Shown: piece after piece, positions 17,001 through 24,825 of the stretch
How positions within the stretch are numbered: position 1 is the stretch's first letter
Layout of the letters: each line of letters begins with the position of its first letter
From: DASPKX01 sp035627835
GTDB taxonomy: Bacteria; Verrucomicrobiota; Verrucomicrobiia; Limisphaerales; SXQI01
Assembly (NCBI GenBank): GCA_035627835.1
Contig: DASPKX010000151.1
Span: forward strand, 1-30,468
DNA: 30,468 nucleotides
Reading direction: 5' to 3'
Made by a program: the position numbers and the translations under genes
Notes under the pieces: model-generated
What the model saw: the letters and a program-made list of their open reading frames with translations, nothing else
Told to the model about the DNA's origin: nothing
Databases searched by the model: none

Positions 17001-17209
17001 ATGATCTGTTCGACCAGTTCGCGATCCGCGGTGGTGGTCTTGTTAAGCTTCAACACTGCATCGCGAAGAATTGACGCAATAATGGCAGGATTGGTTGCAA
17101 GTCCGGCGTCAGCTAGAGTCGTGCCGTCCCGATGCGTGACGCCCTCAACTTCGAAAAACGCTACAGCGGCTTCTTCCACCTCATATTCGCTGAAATTTGC
17201 CGCACTCAT
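14078..17209 (-). CDS. hsdR: Type I restriction enzyme, R subunit
   Basis: HsdR is the ATP-driven translocase and nuclease of type I restriction complexes (R2M2S1). The 1043-aa length is normal. The N-terminal nuclease domain has D145 in 'IRPDLILYVNG' and E159-L-K161 in 'VVIELKDPA', the PD...ExK site. The motor follows: Walker A 'QGSGKS' at 303-308, DEAH at 403-406, and 'FTGTPL' later. The C-terminal half is helical for binding HsdM. All catalytic residues I can check are intact. The start ATG overlaps the stop of the upstream HEPN gene by 4 bases (ATGA), implying translational coupling. It is the last gene of a four-gene minus-strand operon. Confidence 0.97.
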   Translation of the reverse strand: MSAANFSEYEVEEAAVAFFEVEGVTHRDGTTLADAGLATNPAIIASILRDAVLKLNKTTTADRELVEQIIRITRQPPHPTVIENNRWFHELLINGVQIDYKDAATGETRGGRARLVDFESPANNDFLVVRQITITGANEKTIRPDLILYVNGLPLVVIELKDPANTAATLDVAIDQLGRYKTVAPDLFVPNLLLVASDGLLTRVGSLTSGRQRFTPWRPVAGGEPTLEALIRELLNPAALLDYLRSCVAFEEDERGNIVKKVAGYHQFRAVRKARAQVIAAIKTPQRANDETTGKGGVVWHTQGSGKSLTMLMLAGTLVRAAEMANPTVVIVTDRNDLDDQLFATFEMGRALLRQDPVQADSREHLRELLDRASGGVVFTTIHKFTEAHGTISERANVVVMADEAHRSQYGFVDGGARWMREALPNATFVGFTGTPLTAGDKITRHVFGEYADIYDIRQSVADGATVPIFYEPRIVKLTINEAGVEEAEKKIAEYAMRDEEGLETPENIRIPVEELYGAPERLERVAKFVIEHWEHRRAAMEGKAMLVTMSRDIAARLYEEVRKLRPDWHCDDDAEGAVKVIMTGGADDPEHIARHTRSKAGRKALADRFKDPADDFRLAIVVDMWLTGFDVPAAHTMYLDKPLAGHNLMQAIARVNRVYGEKPGGLIVDLIGLADPLADALATYANATGETDKPVKELQEEAIPAMRSAFEQLRGFFHGFNYTAALEAEPSDVLRIYLGAIDHVLDVRHKVGDETGWQRFRGMVKRLATAFALAVPREETREIAPHLAFFQRVAAMIRKRLAEDSGPQTGANGRSDIDAAVRQVIGTAVEAGEVIDLFTAAGLDAARLDIFSDDFLQRVSALEQKNLALETLRKLLNDQIKISERSNLVQAQKFREALEKAMLGYTNKQITTAQVIAQLLELAKWVRDAKRHGHELGLTVEETAFYDALAENGSAKEVMKSDQLRLMARGLAEMVKKMPKLDWTQRESVRADLRRKVRRLLAMYGYPPDLSEDATQLVLKQAELSTNAEIDWQDTQLTRDAL

Positions 17210-17847
17210 GTTGTTTCCTCCTGAGTCGAGGCGGTGCGGAGACTCAATGCAACACTCCGGTATCTCACGGGGTCGTAAGCATAGAGGACGTCACTGCTGT
17301 ACTCCTTTCGGCCACACAGATCGACGAGCCCGTGCGAATCGTCGATTGCCCTATCATCGTCATCTGTGCGCGGCGGCAAAGCCGAGGTTCCAGATTGGTG
17401 ACTCGTCAGAAGGCCTTCAATATCCGGCTCGTTGAACAACACAGAGAAAACTTGCAGGGCAAACGCGCGGGCCGCATCCAAGTCCTTCTTGCCTGGGTAA
17501 GACGGGCCACCCCCATGGTATTGCTCATTCCGCAGGTTGTGTACCCATATAACTTCCTCCTTTTGGGCGACGACGACGACACTGCGGTTCTGGCATTCCT
17601 CAAAAAAGAAATCGATTCGCGTTTCGTACCTTGCGAGCCAGGTCGTGACTTTGTTTCCTTCGTAGCTTTTGCCCCCGCGATGGATGGGCTTGAGGGTGAG
17701 ATAGGTGGCGATAGCGAACTCAATGGCATTGTCGAAACCAATCATGGCGATCCGGCGATCAAAGTCTTCATCCTGCCGGTAGTGCATCTCGGCGTGTAGC
17801 AGGACCTCGAATGGTGCACGAACCCAAGGTTTTATAGCTCGCGTCAT
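17206..17847 (-). CDS. HEPN-like protein embedded in the type I restriction operon
   Basis: This 213-aa protein lies between hsdS and hsdR, joined to both by 4-base ATGA overlaps, so it is an integral operon member. Residues 101-113 contain 'HNLRNEQYHGG': R106-N107 and H111 give the R-x4-H motif of HEPN RNases, with the helical context before it (IGFDNAIEFAIATYL at about 36-50) typical of the fold. The C-terminal third is acidic and loop-rich and shows no motif. By analogy with anticodon nucleases held in check by type I restriction complexes (PrrC with EcoprrI), it may be an RNase that fires when the complex is inhibited. That analogy is an inference; PrrC itself has a different N-terminal half. 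Confidence 0.85.
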   Translation of the reverse strand: MTRAIKPWVRAPFEVLLHAEMHYRQDEDFDRRIAMIGFDNAIEFAIATYLTLKPIHRGGKSYEGNKVTTWLARYETRIDFFFEECQNRSVVVVAQKEEVIWVHNLRNEQYHGGGPSYPGKKDLDAARAFALQVFSVLFNEPDIEGLLTSHQSGTSALPPRTDDDDRAIDDSHGLVDLCGRKEYSSDVLYAYDPVRYRSVALSLRTASTQEETT

Positions 17848-19127
17848 GTGTGATCCGTATTTTTTTCCGCCTCCCGCACCCGCACTCGCCCGCTTAGCAA
17901 TTTCGGGAGGAGGTAGTCTCGCAGCGTTGCGAGTTTGGTGGATTCAGATTCAAGCGCCCACTTGAGCTCAGTTAAACTACGAACAATGTCGCCATAGAAA
18001 TGCGTCAATGTTTCGGGCGGGACAACAAGCTCCTGCAGGATGAAGTCCGGCCAGTGCCCTTTGTATTCGATGACCTTTTGTCGGCTCAATAAGCCGAAGT
18101 AAGCCCATAGTGTATTGACCGACTCGCCGACAAAGGGCAGCACGTTTTGGATCGTCGAGAAAGATTTGTGAAGCAACCGCATGTTGCAGGTGTGGTTCGC
18201 GAACACAGCCACCGGAGCAGCGACACTGGCTTCAACCCCTGGAGCTTCATCGTGATAACCGATGATTCCATCGACACTCTGATCTAACACGGGAATCGCG
18301 CCGGCCGCCTTCACCGTCTTCTGGTCAAATTTTTTGCCAACCGAAAGCCGCTTGACTACGTCCCCCGCAGTCTTCAGTTGCCACCCCTCTGGCACTGGGC
18401 CGAGGGGGGAGTTGGTGAACCGGTCGGGCAAAGCTGCGAAGGCGGCGGGGGGCATACCACGGAAGCTGGTTTGGCCAGCGGCCTTCGCCTTAACGGGCTC
18501 GAAGTCCACGAACCAAGCCTTAAACGTCGCCCGCGCCAGATTTTCCAACGCCCGCCCGCTCCGCCGGTTCTGTTCAATCTTGGCTTCAAGCTGTTTGATC
18601 GCCTGAGTGATGCTGCTTCTGTCCGGTTCAGGAGCGATAAGGATCGGCAAACGGCGGACATCGCGAAGGTTCAGCGTGGCTTGCACAGTCGTTGTCGCCC
18701 ACGCGCGAATCAAGCTTTGAATATCCCCCGACCGGAGGCACATCGCTAACCAGTGCGGATCAATATCGGCCCTCGGCGGGATCACCGCTACTGCGCGAGC
18801 GACATTCCAACCTGCAAGCTCCTTCGGTACCACCGCACACTCCCCTACGGTTCCAACTAGGGATAAAAGGACCTCTCCGCCGCGTAAACGTGTGCGCGAG
18901 TAATTAGCTTCGACCCCGGCGCTGACGCGAAGGACGTCGTCTATCAGGATACGACCGGTGCGTAAATTGTTGACGCGTACGATGGGGACGCCGTTGTCGT
19001 CGTGCTGTCCGGGTTGAACGATGCCGTACGAGATGCCACGCTCTTCCTCAACCAAGTCGCCTAAAGGCGCGCACTCCCACCCTTCAGGTACTTCGAGTGC
19101 GGGCGAGTCTAAGGCATCAGTCAGCAT
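17844..19127 (-). CDS. hsdS: Type I restriction enzyme, specificity subunit
   Basis: HsdS recognises the bipartite DNA target for both methylation and cleavage. The start is placed at ATG 19127 (MLTDALDSPALEVPEGWE), giving 427 aa, the usual size. The longer upstream frame only reads through the end of hsdM. Two target-recognition domains are visible: TRD1 starts with 'VPEGWECAPLGDLVEE' and TRD2 with 'PVPEGWQLKTAGDVVKRL' near residue 257. Each is followed by a coiled-coil spacer: 'ITQAIKQLEAKIEQNRR' after TRD1 and 'LTELKWALESESTKLATLRD' plus 'YLLPKLLSGRVRV' at the end. The start overlaps hsdM by 11 bases and the stop overlaps the HEPN gene by 4. The recognition sequence cannot be read from the protein. 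Confidence 0.96.
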   Translation of the reverse strand: MLTDALDSPALEVPEGWECAPLGDLVEEERGISYGIVQPGQHDDNGVPIVRVNNLRTGRILIDDVLRVSAGVEANYSRTRLRGGEVLLSLVGTVGECAVVPKELAGWNVARAVAVIPPRADIDPHWLAMCLRSGDIQSLIRAWATTTVQATLNLRDVRRLPILIAPEPDRSSITQAIKQLEAKIEQNRRSGRALENLARATFKAWFVDFEPVKAKAAGQTSFRGMPPAAFAALPDRFTNSPLGPVPEGWQLKTAGDVVKRLSVGKKFDQKTVKAAGAIPVLDQSVDGIIGYHDEAPGVEASVAAPVAVFANHTCNMRLLHKSFSTIQNVLPFVGESVNTLWAYFGLLSRQKVIEYKGHWPDFILQELVVPPETLTHFYGDIVRSLTELKWALESESTKLATLRDYLLPKLLSGRVRVREAEKNTDHT

Positions 19128-20805
19128 TGACGATGCCTCCCAACGTTTGGCGAAGAGCGGCAGCCAAACGTTCTCCCTCCGCCAACTGCTCCTCCAACTC
19201 CGCGACCATCCGCGGGTACTTTTCAGCGAATGGCTCGGCATCGTCCGATTGCTCTTCGGCGCCGACGTAGCGGCCGGGGGTGAGGACGTGGCCGTGTTGG
19301 GCGATTTCGTCGATGGTGGCGGGTTTGGCGAAACCCGGCTTGGGCACGAACTTCCATTCACCGTGTTGTTTCTCATTCCACCAATCGGGGGCGGGTTCGC
19401 CGCGCCAGCGGCGGTAGGAGTAAACGATACGGCCTATGTCGGATGCAGGGAGCGGATCGTTCGTGCCGGGGACGCATTCGGCTTCCTCAATGCCGCTGAG
19501 AACGCGGAGGACGCGGGTCTGCATCGTGCCGAGCTTGCGCGCATCGATGAAAAGCGTTTCGCCTTCACGTCCTTCCTTCCGATGGGGCGTGCCTTTGCGG
19601 ATGTTCTTACCGGTCTTGTCGCGGGTGAGGAACCAGAGGGAGACCGGGATGCCGGTAGTGAAGAAGAGTTGCGCGGGGAGAGCGACGATGCAATCGACCA
19701 AATCGGCCTCGACGATCTTGCGGCGGATTTCACCTTCGCCGCCGGTGTTGCTGGAGAGGCTGCCGTTGGCCATAACGAACCCGGCCACGCCGCCGCCCCG
19801 GCCATTCGGATACGCGAGGTGGTGGATGAAATGCTGTATCCAGGCATAGTTGGCGTTTCCAATGGGCGGGTCGCCATAAGTCCAGCGTTTGTCACCACGC
19901 AGGAGTTGCCCAGACCAGTCGCTGACGTTGAAGGGGGGGGTGGCGAGGACGAAGTCGGCTTTGAGGTCGGGATGCTGGTCGCGGAGGAAGGTGTCAGCGG
20001 GTTGTTCGCCGAGTTTGGCCTCGATCCCGTGGATCGCGAGGTTCATGTGCGCGAGGCGCCATGTAGTGGGGTTGGATTCCTGGCCAAAAATGGAGACGTC
20101 GGTGCGCTGGCCGCCGTGGGCCTCAACAAACTTCTCGGACTGGACGAACATGCCGCCGGACCCGCAAGCGGGATCGTAAATCCGCCCCTGGTATGGTTCG
20201 AGCATTTCGACCAGAACACGCACGACGGAGCGCGGCGTATAGAATTCACCGCCGAGTTTGCCTTCGGCAGCCGCGAATTTGCCGAGAAAATATTCGTAAA
20301 CCCGGCCAAGCATGTCTCGCGCTTGCCCGCGAGTTCCTTTAAAGCCGATGCCGGCAATGAGGTTGATCAACGCCGCCATCTTCACTGGCTCGATGCCGCG
20401 GCGGGCGTAGTCGCGCGGGAGCTTGCCCTTGAGATTGGGATTGTCGCGCTCTATGGCGAGAATCGCATCGTCGATGAGGGTGGCGATGTTGGGGTTGGTG
20501 GCCTGGTTCTGAAGGTTTTGCCAGCGAGATTCCGGCGGAACCCAAAAGACGCGTTCGGCGGTGTATTCGTCGCGGCTCTCTAGGAGATTCTCGAGTTGCT
20601 TGTCTTTGAAGCCGTCTTTTTCCAGTTCGGTCTTCAGCGCTTCTCGGCGTGTCTCGAAGGAGTCGGAGATGTATTTGAGAAAAAGCAGGCCGAGGACGAC
20701 GTGTTTGTATTCGGCGGCATCCACCTGGCCGCGCAGTGCGTCGGCAGATTTCCAGAGGGTATCGGCGTAATCCAATTCAGATGTCTTGTCCGGTGCGTTT
20801 GCCAT
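19117..20805 (-). CDS. hsdM: Type I restriction enzyme, M subunit, with altered catalytic motif
   Basis: HsdM is the adenine-N6 methyltransferase subunit. The start is placed at ATG 20805 (MANAPDKTSELDYADTLWKSAD), 7 codons inside a longer frame, giving 562 aa. The HsdM_N helical domain spans about 8-145 and the methyltransferase domain about 160-480. SAM-binding motif I 'DPACGSGGMF' is intact at 211-220. Motif IV, normally NPPF, reads A-T289-P-P-F: the catalytic Asn is replaced by Thr (codon ACC at 19941-19939, where AAC would be expected). This residue holds the target adenine amino group, so methylation may be lost. It is the first gene of the operon hsdM-hsdS-HEPN-hsdR. Confidence 0.96.
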   Translation of the reverse strand: MANAPDKTSELDYADTLWKSADALRGQVDAAEYKHVVLGLLFLKYISDSFETRREALKTELEKDGFKDKQLENLLESRDEYTAERVFWVPPESRWQNLQNQATNPNIATLIDDAILAIERDNPNLKGKLPRDYARRGIEPVKMAALINLIAGIGFKGTRGQARDMLGRVYEYFLGKFAAAEGKLGGEFYTPRSVVRVLVEMLEPYQGRIYDPACGSGGMFVQSEKFVEAHGGQRTDVSIFGQESNPTTWRLAHMNLAIHGIEAKLGEQPADTFLRDQHPDLKADFVLATPPFNVSDWSGQLLRGDKRWTYGDPPIGNANYAWIQHFIHHLAYPNGRGGGVAGFVMANGSLSSNTGGEGEIRRKIVEADLVDCIVALPAQLFFTTGIPVSLWFLTRDKTGKNIRKGTPHRKEGREGETLFIDARKLGTMQTRVLRVLSGIEEAECVPGTNDPLPASDIGRIVYSYRRWRGEPAPDWWNEKQHGEWKFVPKPGFAKPATIDEIAQHGHVLTPGRYVGAEEQSDDAEPFAEKYPRMVAELEEQLAEGERLAAALRQTLGGIVNAD

Positions 20806-21219
20806 GTTGTTTGCCGGCCACCCCAATTAGCGATTGGCTTGTGTGGCTGGACGACGTTACCGATCACCCTGAGATCGTGCGAGTAATTTTGAAGATCTGT
20901 TGGCAGAATGGCGTGCAATACGCATTCAGTCGCCGCTTTGAGCGACGTGAGTGTGTGATACGTCTCCGTCTTTAGTGCTTGGCTTTCACGGACACTGGCA
21001 TGACGAACCCGAAAGTGGACGTGGCGCAAAGCAACCCATTTGTGAGCCTCGTCGCCTCCTCTGCTGCATAACTTCCACGTCCTTGCGTCTCGATTCACAA
21101 CAACGGTGCAGAGCAGCCAGAGACGCTTCGTGCAACTCACGAGACCAGCGTTCAACCACTGGGCCAATCAGCAGCACAGAAACTTGACATGCATTAGCAG
21201 GTTAGATCATCCATAGCGC
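20806..21219. other. Divergent intergenic region with a dispersed repeat
   Basis: No gene is credible here. It must hold the promoters for the hsd operon (leftward) and the LamG gene (rightward). A TTGACA at 21184-21189 has no good -10 partner. A 24-base element at 21042-21065 (GTGAGCCTCGTCGCCTCCTC and four more bases) recurs at 23342-23365 with two mismatches, overlapping the stop codon of the portal gene. Confidence 0.45.
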
Positions 21220-22383
21220 ATGCACCTCTCCCATGCCGTTCGGTTAATTGCGAGAATTCTGGGTCTGCTCTGTTTGTTCTTAACGCTTCAGAGTGCAGCG
21301 GCTCGTCCAACGTGGTTGAATGATGGGCTTCTGCTTCATTACCCGTTTAACGGTGGTGCACGGAACGTGGCGCGCGACGCCAATCATTTGACGGTGAATG
21401 GCCCGCCCTTAACTGCTGACAGGTTCGGTGCGGCGAACTCGGCTTATCTTTTCGGGGGTTCCGGTTATCTTTTTGGCAGCGATGAGGGGCTTCCGACTGG
21501 AAATCAACCTCGCACGCTGAGCTATTGGTATCGCCCGGACCGGCTCAACACAACGGAGGTGCATTTCAGCTATGGCGCGCATTCAAGGGAGGGGATTTTT
21601 TATCCTGTGCTTTTTGCCGATAGACCCGGCGATCGAATCGGTGTGGGGTATGCAGGCGGGGGAGAGTCCATCTTCTGGCAAGGTTTCGTGCTCAGCAATT
21701 GGCATCACGTTGTGATCACATACGATGGCACTCAGGCGTCGTTGTATGTCGATGGGGCTATTGCGGGCTCGGGCCCTCGGAATTACGAAACAGCTTTGAC
21801 CGGCCGTTCCCTTTATATTGGAGCCTTTGGGGGTGATGGGCATTTGGTGTGGGGGAGCCTGGACGATTATCGGTTTTACAATCGCGCGCTTACGCAAGCG
21901 GAAGTGAAGGCGCTCTACGATTTTGAAAAGTTGCCGCCTGGACCTCGGCGCGCGCGGGCGGTGGCGCAGGTGACAAATGGGTTCGTCATCGGAGCTGAAA
22001 TTACGGATCCGGGCGCAGGGTATGAGCAACCGCCCTTGGTTCAGGTTGTTGGCTTGAATGGTGGGACAGGAGCTGAGGCTGTCGCAGAAATATCGGGTGG
22101 CAGTGTTTCTCGCGTGAGGCTCATCAATGCGGGCCGCGATTATACCGGTGAAGTTCAAATCAAGATCGCTTCGCCACCCTTTTTACCCGAGTTAGGAATC
22201 TCATTTAGCAAAGTGCGCGTCAGCATGAAGGTGGTGCTGGGAAGGAAGTACAACCTGGAATCGTCGTCCGACCTTCAAGCCTGGAAGTTTGTTAAAGAGG
22301 TCATCGCGCAAGACGAACAGATCACGGAAGAATTCGATGTGAGCGAAACCGGGCGGTACTTCAGGCTTTCGGAACGGGATTAA
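21220..22383 (+). CDS. Secreted LamG (concanavalin-A-like) domain protein
   Basis: This 387-aa protein has a Sec signal peptide (hydrophobic core ILGLLCLFLTLQSAA, cleavage near A-A-R at about 28). A LamG-type jelly-roll follows at about 35-235, with 'LLLHYPFNGGARNVARD' at its start, 'WHHVVITYDGTQASLYVDG' in the middle and 'GSLDDYRFYNRALTQAEVKA' at its end. Residues about 245-310 hold a beta repeat ('GAEITDPGAGYEQPPLVQV', then GGTGAEAVAEISGGSV, then 'LINAGRDYT') and the last 60 residues a 'YNLESSSDLQAW' module. This architecture is characteristic of extracellular proteins of Verrucomicrobia and is the main taxonomic clue. It probably binds carbohydrate at the cell surface. It has no evident link to the neighbouring defence or phage genes. 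Confidence 0.93.
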   Translation: MHLSHAVRLIARILGLLCLFLTLQSAAARPTWLNDGLLLHYPFNGGARNVARDANHLTVNGPPLTADRFGAANSAYLFGGSGYLFGSDEGLPTGNQPRTLSYWYRPDRLNTTEVHFSYGAHSREGIFYPVLFADRPGDRIGVGYAGGGESIFWQGFVLSNWHHVVITYDGTQASLYVDGAIAGSGPRNYETALTGRSLYIGAFGGDGHLVWGSLDDYRFYNRALTQAEVKALYDFEKLPPGPRRARAVAQVTNGFVIGAEITDPGAGYEQPPLVQVVGLNGGTGAEAVAEISGGSVSRVRLINAGRDYTGEVQIKIASPPFLPELGISFSKVRVSMKVVLGRKYNLESSSDLQAWKFVKEVIAQDEQITEEFDVSETGRYFRLSERD

Positions 22384-22720
22384 CATGGCGGGCACCTTCA
22401 AAGCCAAGTAATCAGGGCGAGGAGCAGAAAAGGTAAAATCGGATTTTTGCGATGGGTGACTACACGAGGTGCGAGTTTTGTTCACATCCTTTCACGATTT
22501 CACCGAAGGATGTGGGGCATCGGATCCCGATGGATCGGGATTTCGCCTTCAGCTCAACCCACGAGGGATCGGGATTTCGCCTGCGGCTCAACCCACGAGG
22601 GATCGGGATTTCGCCTTCGGCTCAACAGCCTTGCCGGATGCAGAACGCAGCCTGAAGGCGTGCGGCTACATTCTTGGAGCGCGCCCGGTTAGTGACCGGG
22701 CCTGCTCCCGATGCATCGGG

Positions 22721-22841
22721 ATTTCGCCTGACCCACGCTCTCGCAAGCGAGGGCGGGGCGGGCTCGTGGATCTCGCCCGGCTCTGGTCGGCGTGCAGCAA
22801 ACCCTCCTCTCCCTTCCCTCTCCTCCTCAAGGAAGAGAGGG
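22721..22841 (+). repeat. 121-bp direct repeat, copy 1
   Basis: Runs from ATTTCGCCTGACCCACGCTC to GAAGAGAGGG and contains the CTCGCAAGCGAG inverted repeat. It matches 22957-23077 (offset 236) with a single visible mismatch (CCCTCC versus CCCCCC). Such high identity suggests recent duplication. Confidence 0.85.
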
Positions 22842-22956
22842 CAGCCTAAAGGCGTGCGGCTACACCGATGGATCGGGATTTCGCGTTCGGCGGTTCAACA
22901 CGAAGCCCAAAGCGGGGACGCAGCCTAAAGGCGTGCGGCTACACCGATGGATCGGG

Positions 22957-23077
22957 ATTTCGCCTGACCCACGCTCTCGCAAGCGAGGGCGGGGCGGGCT
23001 CGTGGATCTCGCCCGGCTCTGGTCGGCGTGCAGCAAACCCCCCTCTCCCTTCCCTCTCCTCCTCAAGGAAGAGAGGG
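22957..23077 (+). repeat. 121-bp direct repeat, copy 2
   Basis: Second copy of 22721-22841, preceded in the same way by a CGATGGATCGGG element. Confidence 0.85.
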
Positions 23078-23363
23078 TTCTATTTTGGTTCCGCACAACT
23101 ACAACTATGTCGCCCCTCCGGGGCTGAGGGCCATGCGCAGATATCCCGGATTTTCGTAGATCGGAGGAGGACGCCGGGCGGGGGCACTCCCGATACATCG
23201 GGATTTCGCCTTCGGCTCAACCCACGAGGGATTCAAAAACGCAGCCTGAAGGCGTGCGGCTACATTCTTGGAGCGCGCCCGGTCAGGGACCGGGCCTGCT
23301 CCCGACGTGTCGGGATTTCGCCTTCGGCTCAACATCGATTCGTGAGCCTCGTCACCTCGTCTG

Positions 23364-24803
23364 CTACCCTTGTCTTGAGAGGACGGCTTCGCCGGGTTCG
23401 GCGGGCGACCGGTTGTAGCGTTGTAATGTTCGGGATTGGCTGAGGGCGACGCCGTGCGCTACCAGGAATTGGTCGATGGCGAGGTCTTGGGCGGTGTATT
23501 CTCTCGGTGAGATCAGGACGTTCACGTAGGCCAAAGGCTCGACGGTGTTGCCGAAGAGCATTTTGATCACTTGGCGGTCTAAGGTGTTGTTCAGTGTTTC
23601 CGTGATCAGTTTGGCGTCGTCGGCCTCCAGGATTCGGCCTTCTCCTTCCTGCAATGAAGCGCCATAGCCGTTGTTGCGGCTGAGTGTGCTGAGGTCAGCG
23701 CCGCGCCAGAGCGCGATCATGACGCGGTCCATCCGGTCGACGAGCGGTATATATGGCGGGTCGCCAGCGCCTTTGAGGTCGAGCAGTTGGATGTTCTCGG
23801 AGTTGTTGGTCACGACAGCGAGTTCGTTGATGAATTCCTGGAGGGAGGTTGTCATGGCGTCCCATTCCGGTGTGCCTCTCTGCGCGGTCGTGACAGCGCG
23901 CAGGCCTGGGCTGCCGTATTTCTGGCAGTAATCGAGCCAGCTTTGGAGCGGGAGGTGTTTGAATAGGTACGCCCGAGCGCAAGCGAGCATGACGCCTTCG
24001 CCAACTGTCACGAGCCATTCGTGCGGGTCCAATGGTTCGGTGTCGGGCTTGAAGGGGTCAAGTTTGAGCCGGAGTTTGTTGGTGGTGTGTTCAAAGAACC
24101 AGAGGGGAACGAAGCGCAACTCGGCTGTGACGTTACAGGATTTATGATTGAACACAGAGGTAACGGAGGGAGTGGAGGCAACGGAGGCGACGTGACGTTG
24201 CACCCGTACATTTTCTTGCCCAACTTGCAGACTTCCTTCGCTTCGTGTGCTTCGTGGTTGCCCCTCTATGTCTGAGCCTGCGCAGTTCATTATTTTCGCC
24301 GCTTCCAATTTCCCGAATTGCACGTCGTTAATGTTAAAATTGCCTTCTCTGTTTCCTCTTGCACCTCTCTCTGTTGCCTCTGTGTTAAAATATTCGGCCC
24401 GTGCGGCACGCAGCACTGGGCGCCAGGCGATTTCGTGGACGGCGAAGCCTTTGGCCACGGCATCCATCATTTGGGTCACAAGTAGTGCAAACCCGCCGTT
24501 TTCGTCCTGCTTCAGAACGCTGGTGCATTTGAGGTGGTTGTAGAAGTACTCAAGGGCTTGCTGGTGCGCGCGGGCTTCGTCTGAATCGTTCATGGCCAGG
24601 ACTTCCCAGCCGTGCCTGGCCACAGCTTTCTTTCGTTTGGCGATGACGTTTTTGAGGACGTCGTCGCGTTCTTGCATGGCGTCTGCGGTCAGCGCGAAGT
24701 CAGCGAGGTGGCCGTTGTTGTAGGATTCGATTTGGCGGTTGAGTTTTTCCAGGGTGAGGCCATGGATGGAATCGGTGTAGGTGCGGGACCATTTGGTTTT
24801 CAT
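23364..24803 (-). CDS. Mu-like portal protein (DUF935) with an in-frame repeat insertion
   Basis: This is the portal of a Mu-like phage (gp29 family, DUF935), the ring at the capsid vertex through which DNA is packaged. Family traits are 'LTLEKLNRQIESYNNGHLAD' at residues 16-35, 'RDDVLKNVIAKRKKAVARHGW' near 46-66, 'AKGFAVHEIAWRP' at 117-129, then 'FVPLWFFEHTTNKLRL' at 231-246, 'YCQKYGSPGLRAV' and 'NSENIQLLDLKG'. In the family the segment between 129 and 231 is only a few residues long. Here residues about 137-222 are extra and are translated from dispersed repeat DNA. The frame is kept, so the protein could be made, but folding is doubtful. It follows the terminase gene after 110 bases. Confidence 0.88.
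   Translation of the reverse strand: MKTKWSRTYTDSIHGLTLEKLNRQIESYNNGHLADFALTADAMQERDDVLKNVIAKRKKAVARHGWEVLAMNDSDEARAHQQALEYFYNHLKCTSVLKQDENGGFALLVTQMMDAVAKGFAVHEIAWRPVLRAARAEYFNTEATERGARGNREGNFNINDVQFGKLEAAKIMNCAGSDIEGQPRSTRSEGSLQVGQENVRVQRHVASVASTPSVTSVFNHKSCNVTAELRFVPLWFFEHTTNKLRLKLDPFKPDTEPLDPHEWLVTVGEGVMLACARAYLFKHLPLQSWLDYCQKYGSPGLRAVTTAQRGTPEWDAMTTSLQEFINELAVVTNNSENIQLLDLKGAGDPPYIPLVDRMDRVMIALWRGADLSTLSRNNGYGASLQEGEGRILEADDAKLITETLNNTLDRQVIKMLFGNTVEPLAYVNVLISPREYTAQDLAIDQFLVAHGVALSQSRTLQRYNRSPAEPGEAVLSRQG
24140..24395. repeat. Repeat insertion inside the portal gene
   Basis: This segment is a composite of intergenic repeat elements: an AACACAGAGG array (24151-24190), a near-palindrome GCGACGTGACGTTGC (24187-24201, one mismatch from the palindrome family), a CTTCGTGTGCTTCGTGG element (about 24240-24260), and a pyrimidine-rich array ending GTGTTAAAATA (24335-24393). 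It contributes about 85 codons without a stop or frameshift. Confidence 0.75.
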
Positions 24804-24825
24804 AGGTTAGGAGGGAGAGAGGGTT

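Larger units (their letters stand above)
22515..23345. repeat. Mosaic of palindromic repeats (gene-free)
   Basis: No gene is seen; all frames are translations of repeats. The main element is a TCCCGAT..ATCGGGA hairpin followed by TTTCGCCTTCGGCTCAAC. Versions are TCCCGATGGATCGGGA (22525-22540), TCCCGATGCATCGGGA (22706-22721), TCCCGATACATCGGGA (23188-23203) and TCCCGACGTGTCGGGA (23300-23315). A second hairpin, GCCCGGT/ACCGGGC, precedes it at about 22683-22701 and 23277-23295. A 'GGCGTGCGGCTACA' link recurs at least four times. Confidence 0.85.

Noticed and set aside
17197..17799. 200-codon plus-strand frame opposite the HEPN gene
   Set aside because: The minus-strand gene has ATGA overlaps with hsdS and hsdR and a catalytic-type motif; the plus-strand frame has neither.
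19021..20583. 520-codon plus-strand frame opposite hsdM
   Set aside because: It is antisense to a clear HsdM gene in the complementary codon phase; Ala/Gly/Val-rich shadow without a family.
21184..21220. Sigma-70 promoter for the LamG gene
   Set aside because: TTGACA is present but no acceptable -10 sequence lies 16-18 bases downstream and transcription would begin almost at the start codon.
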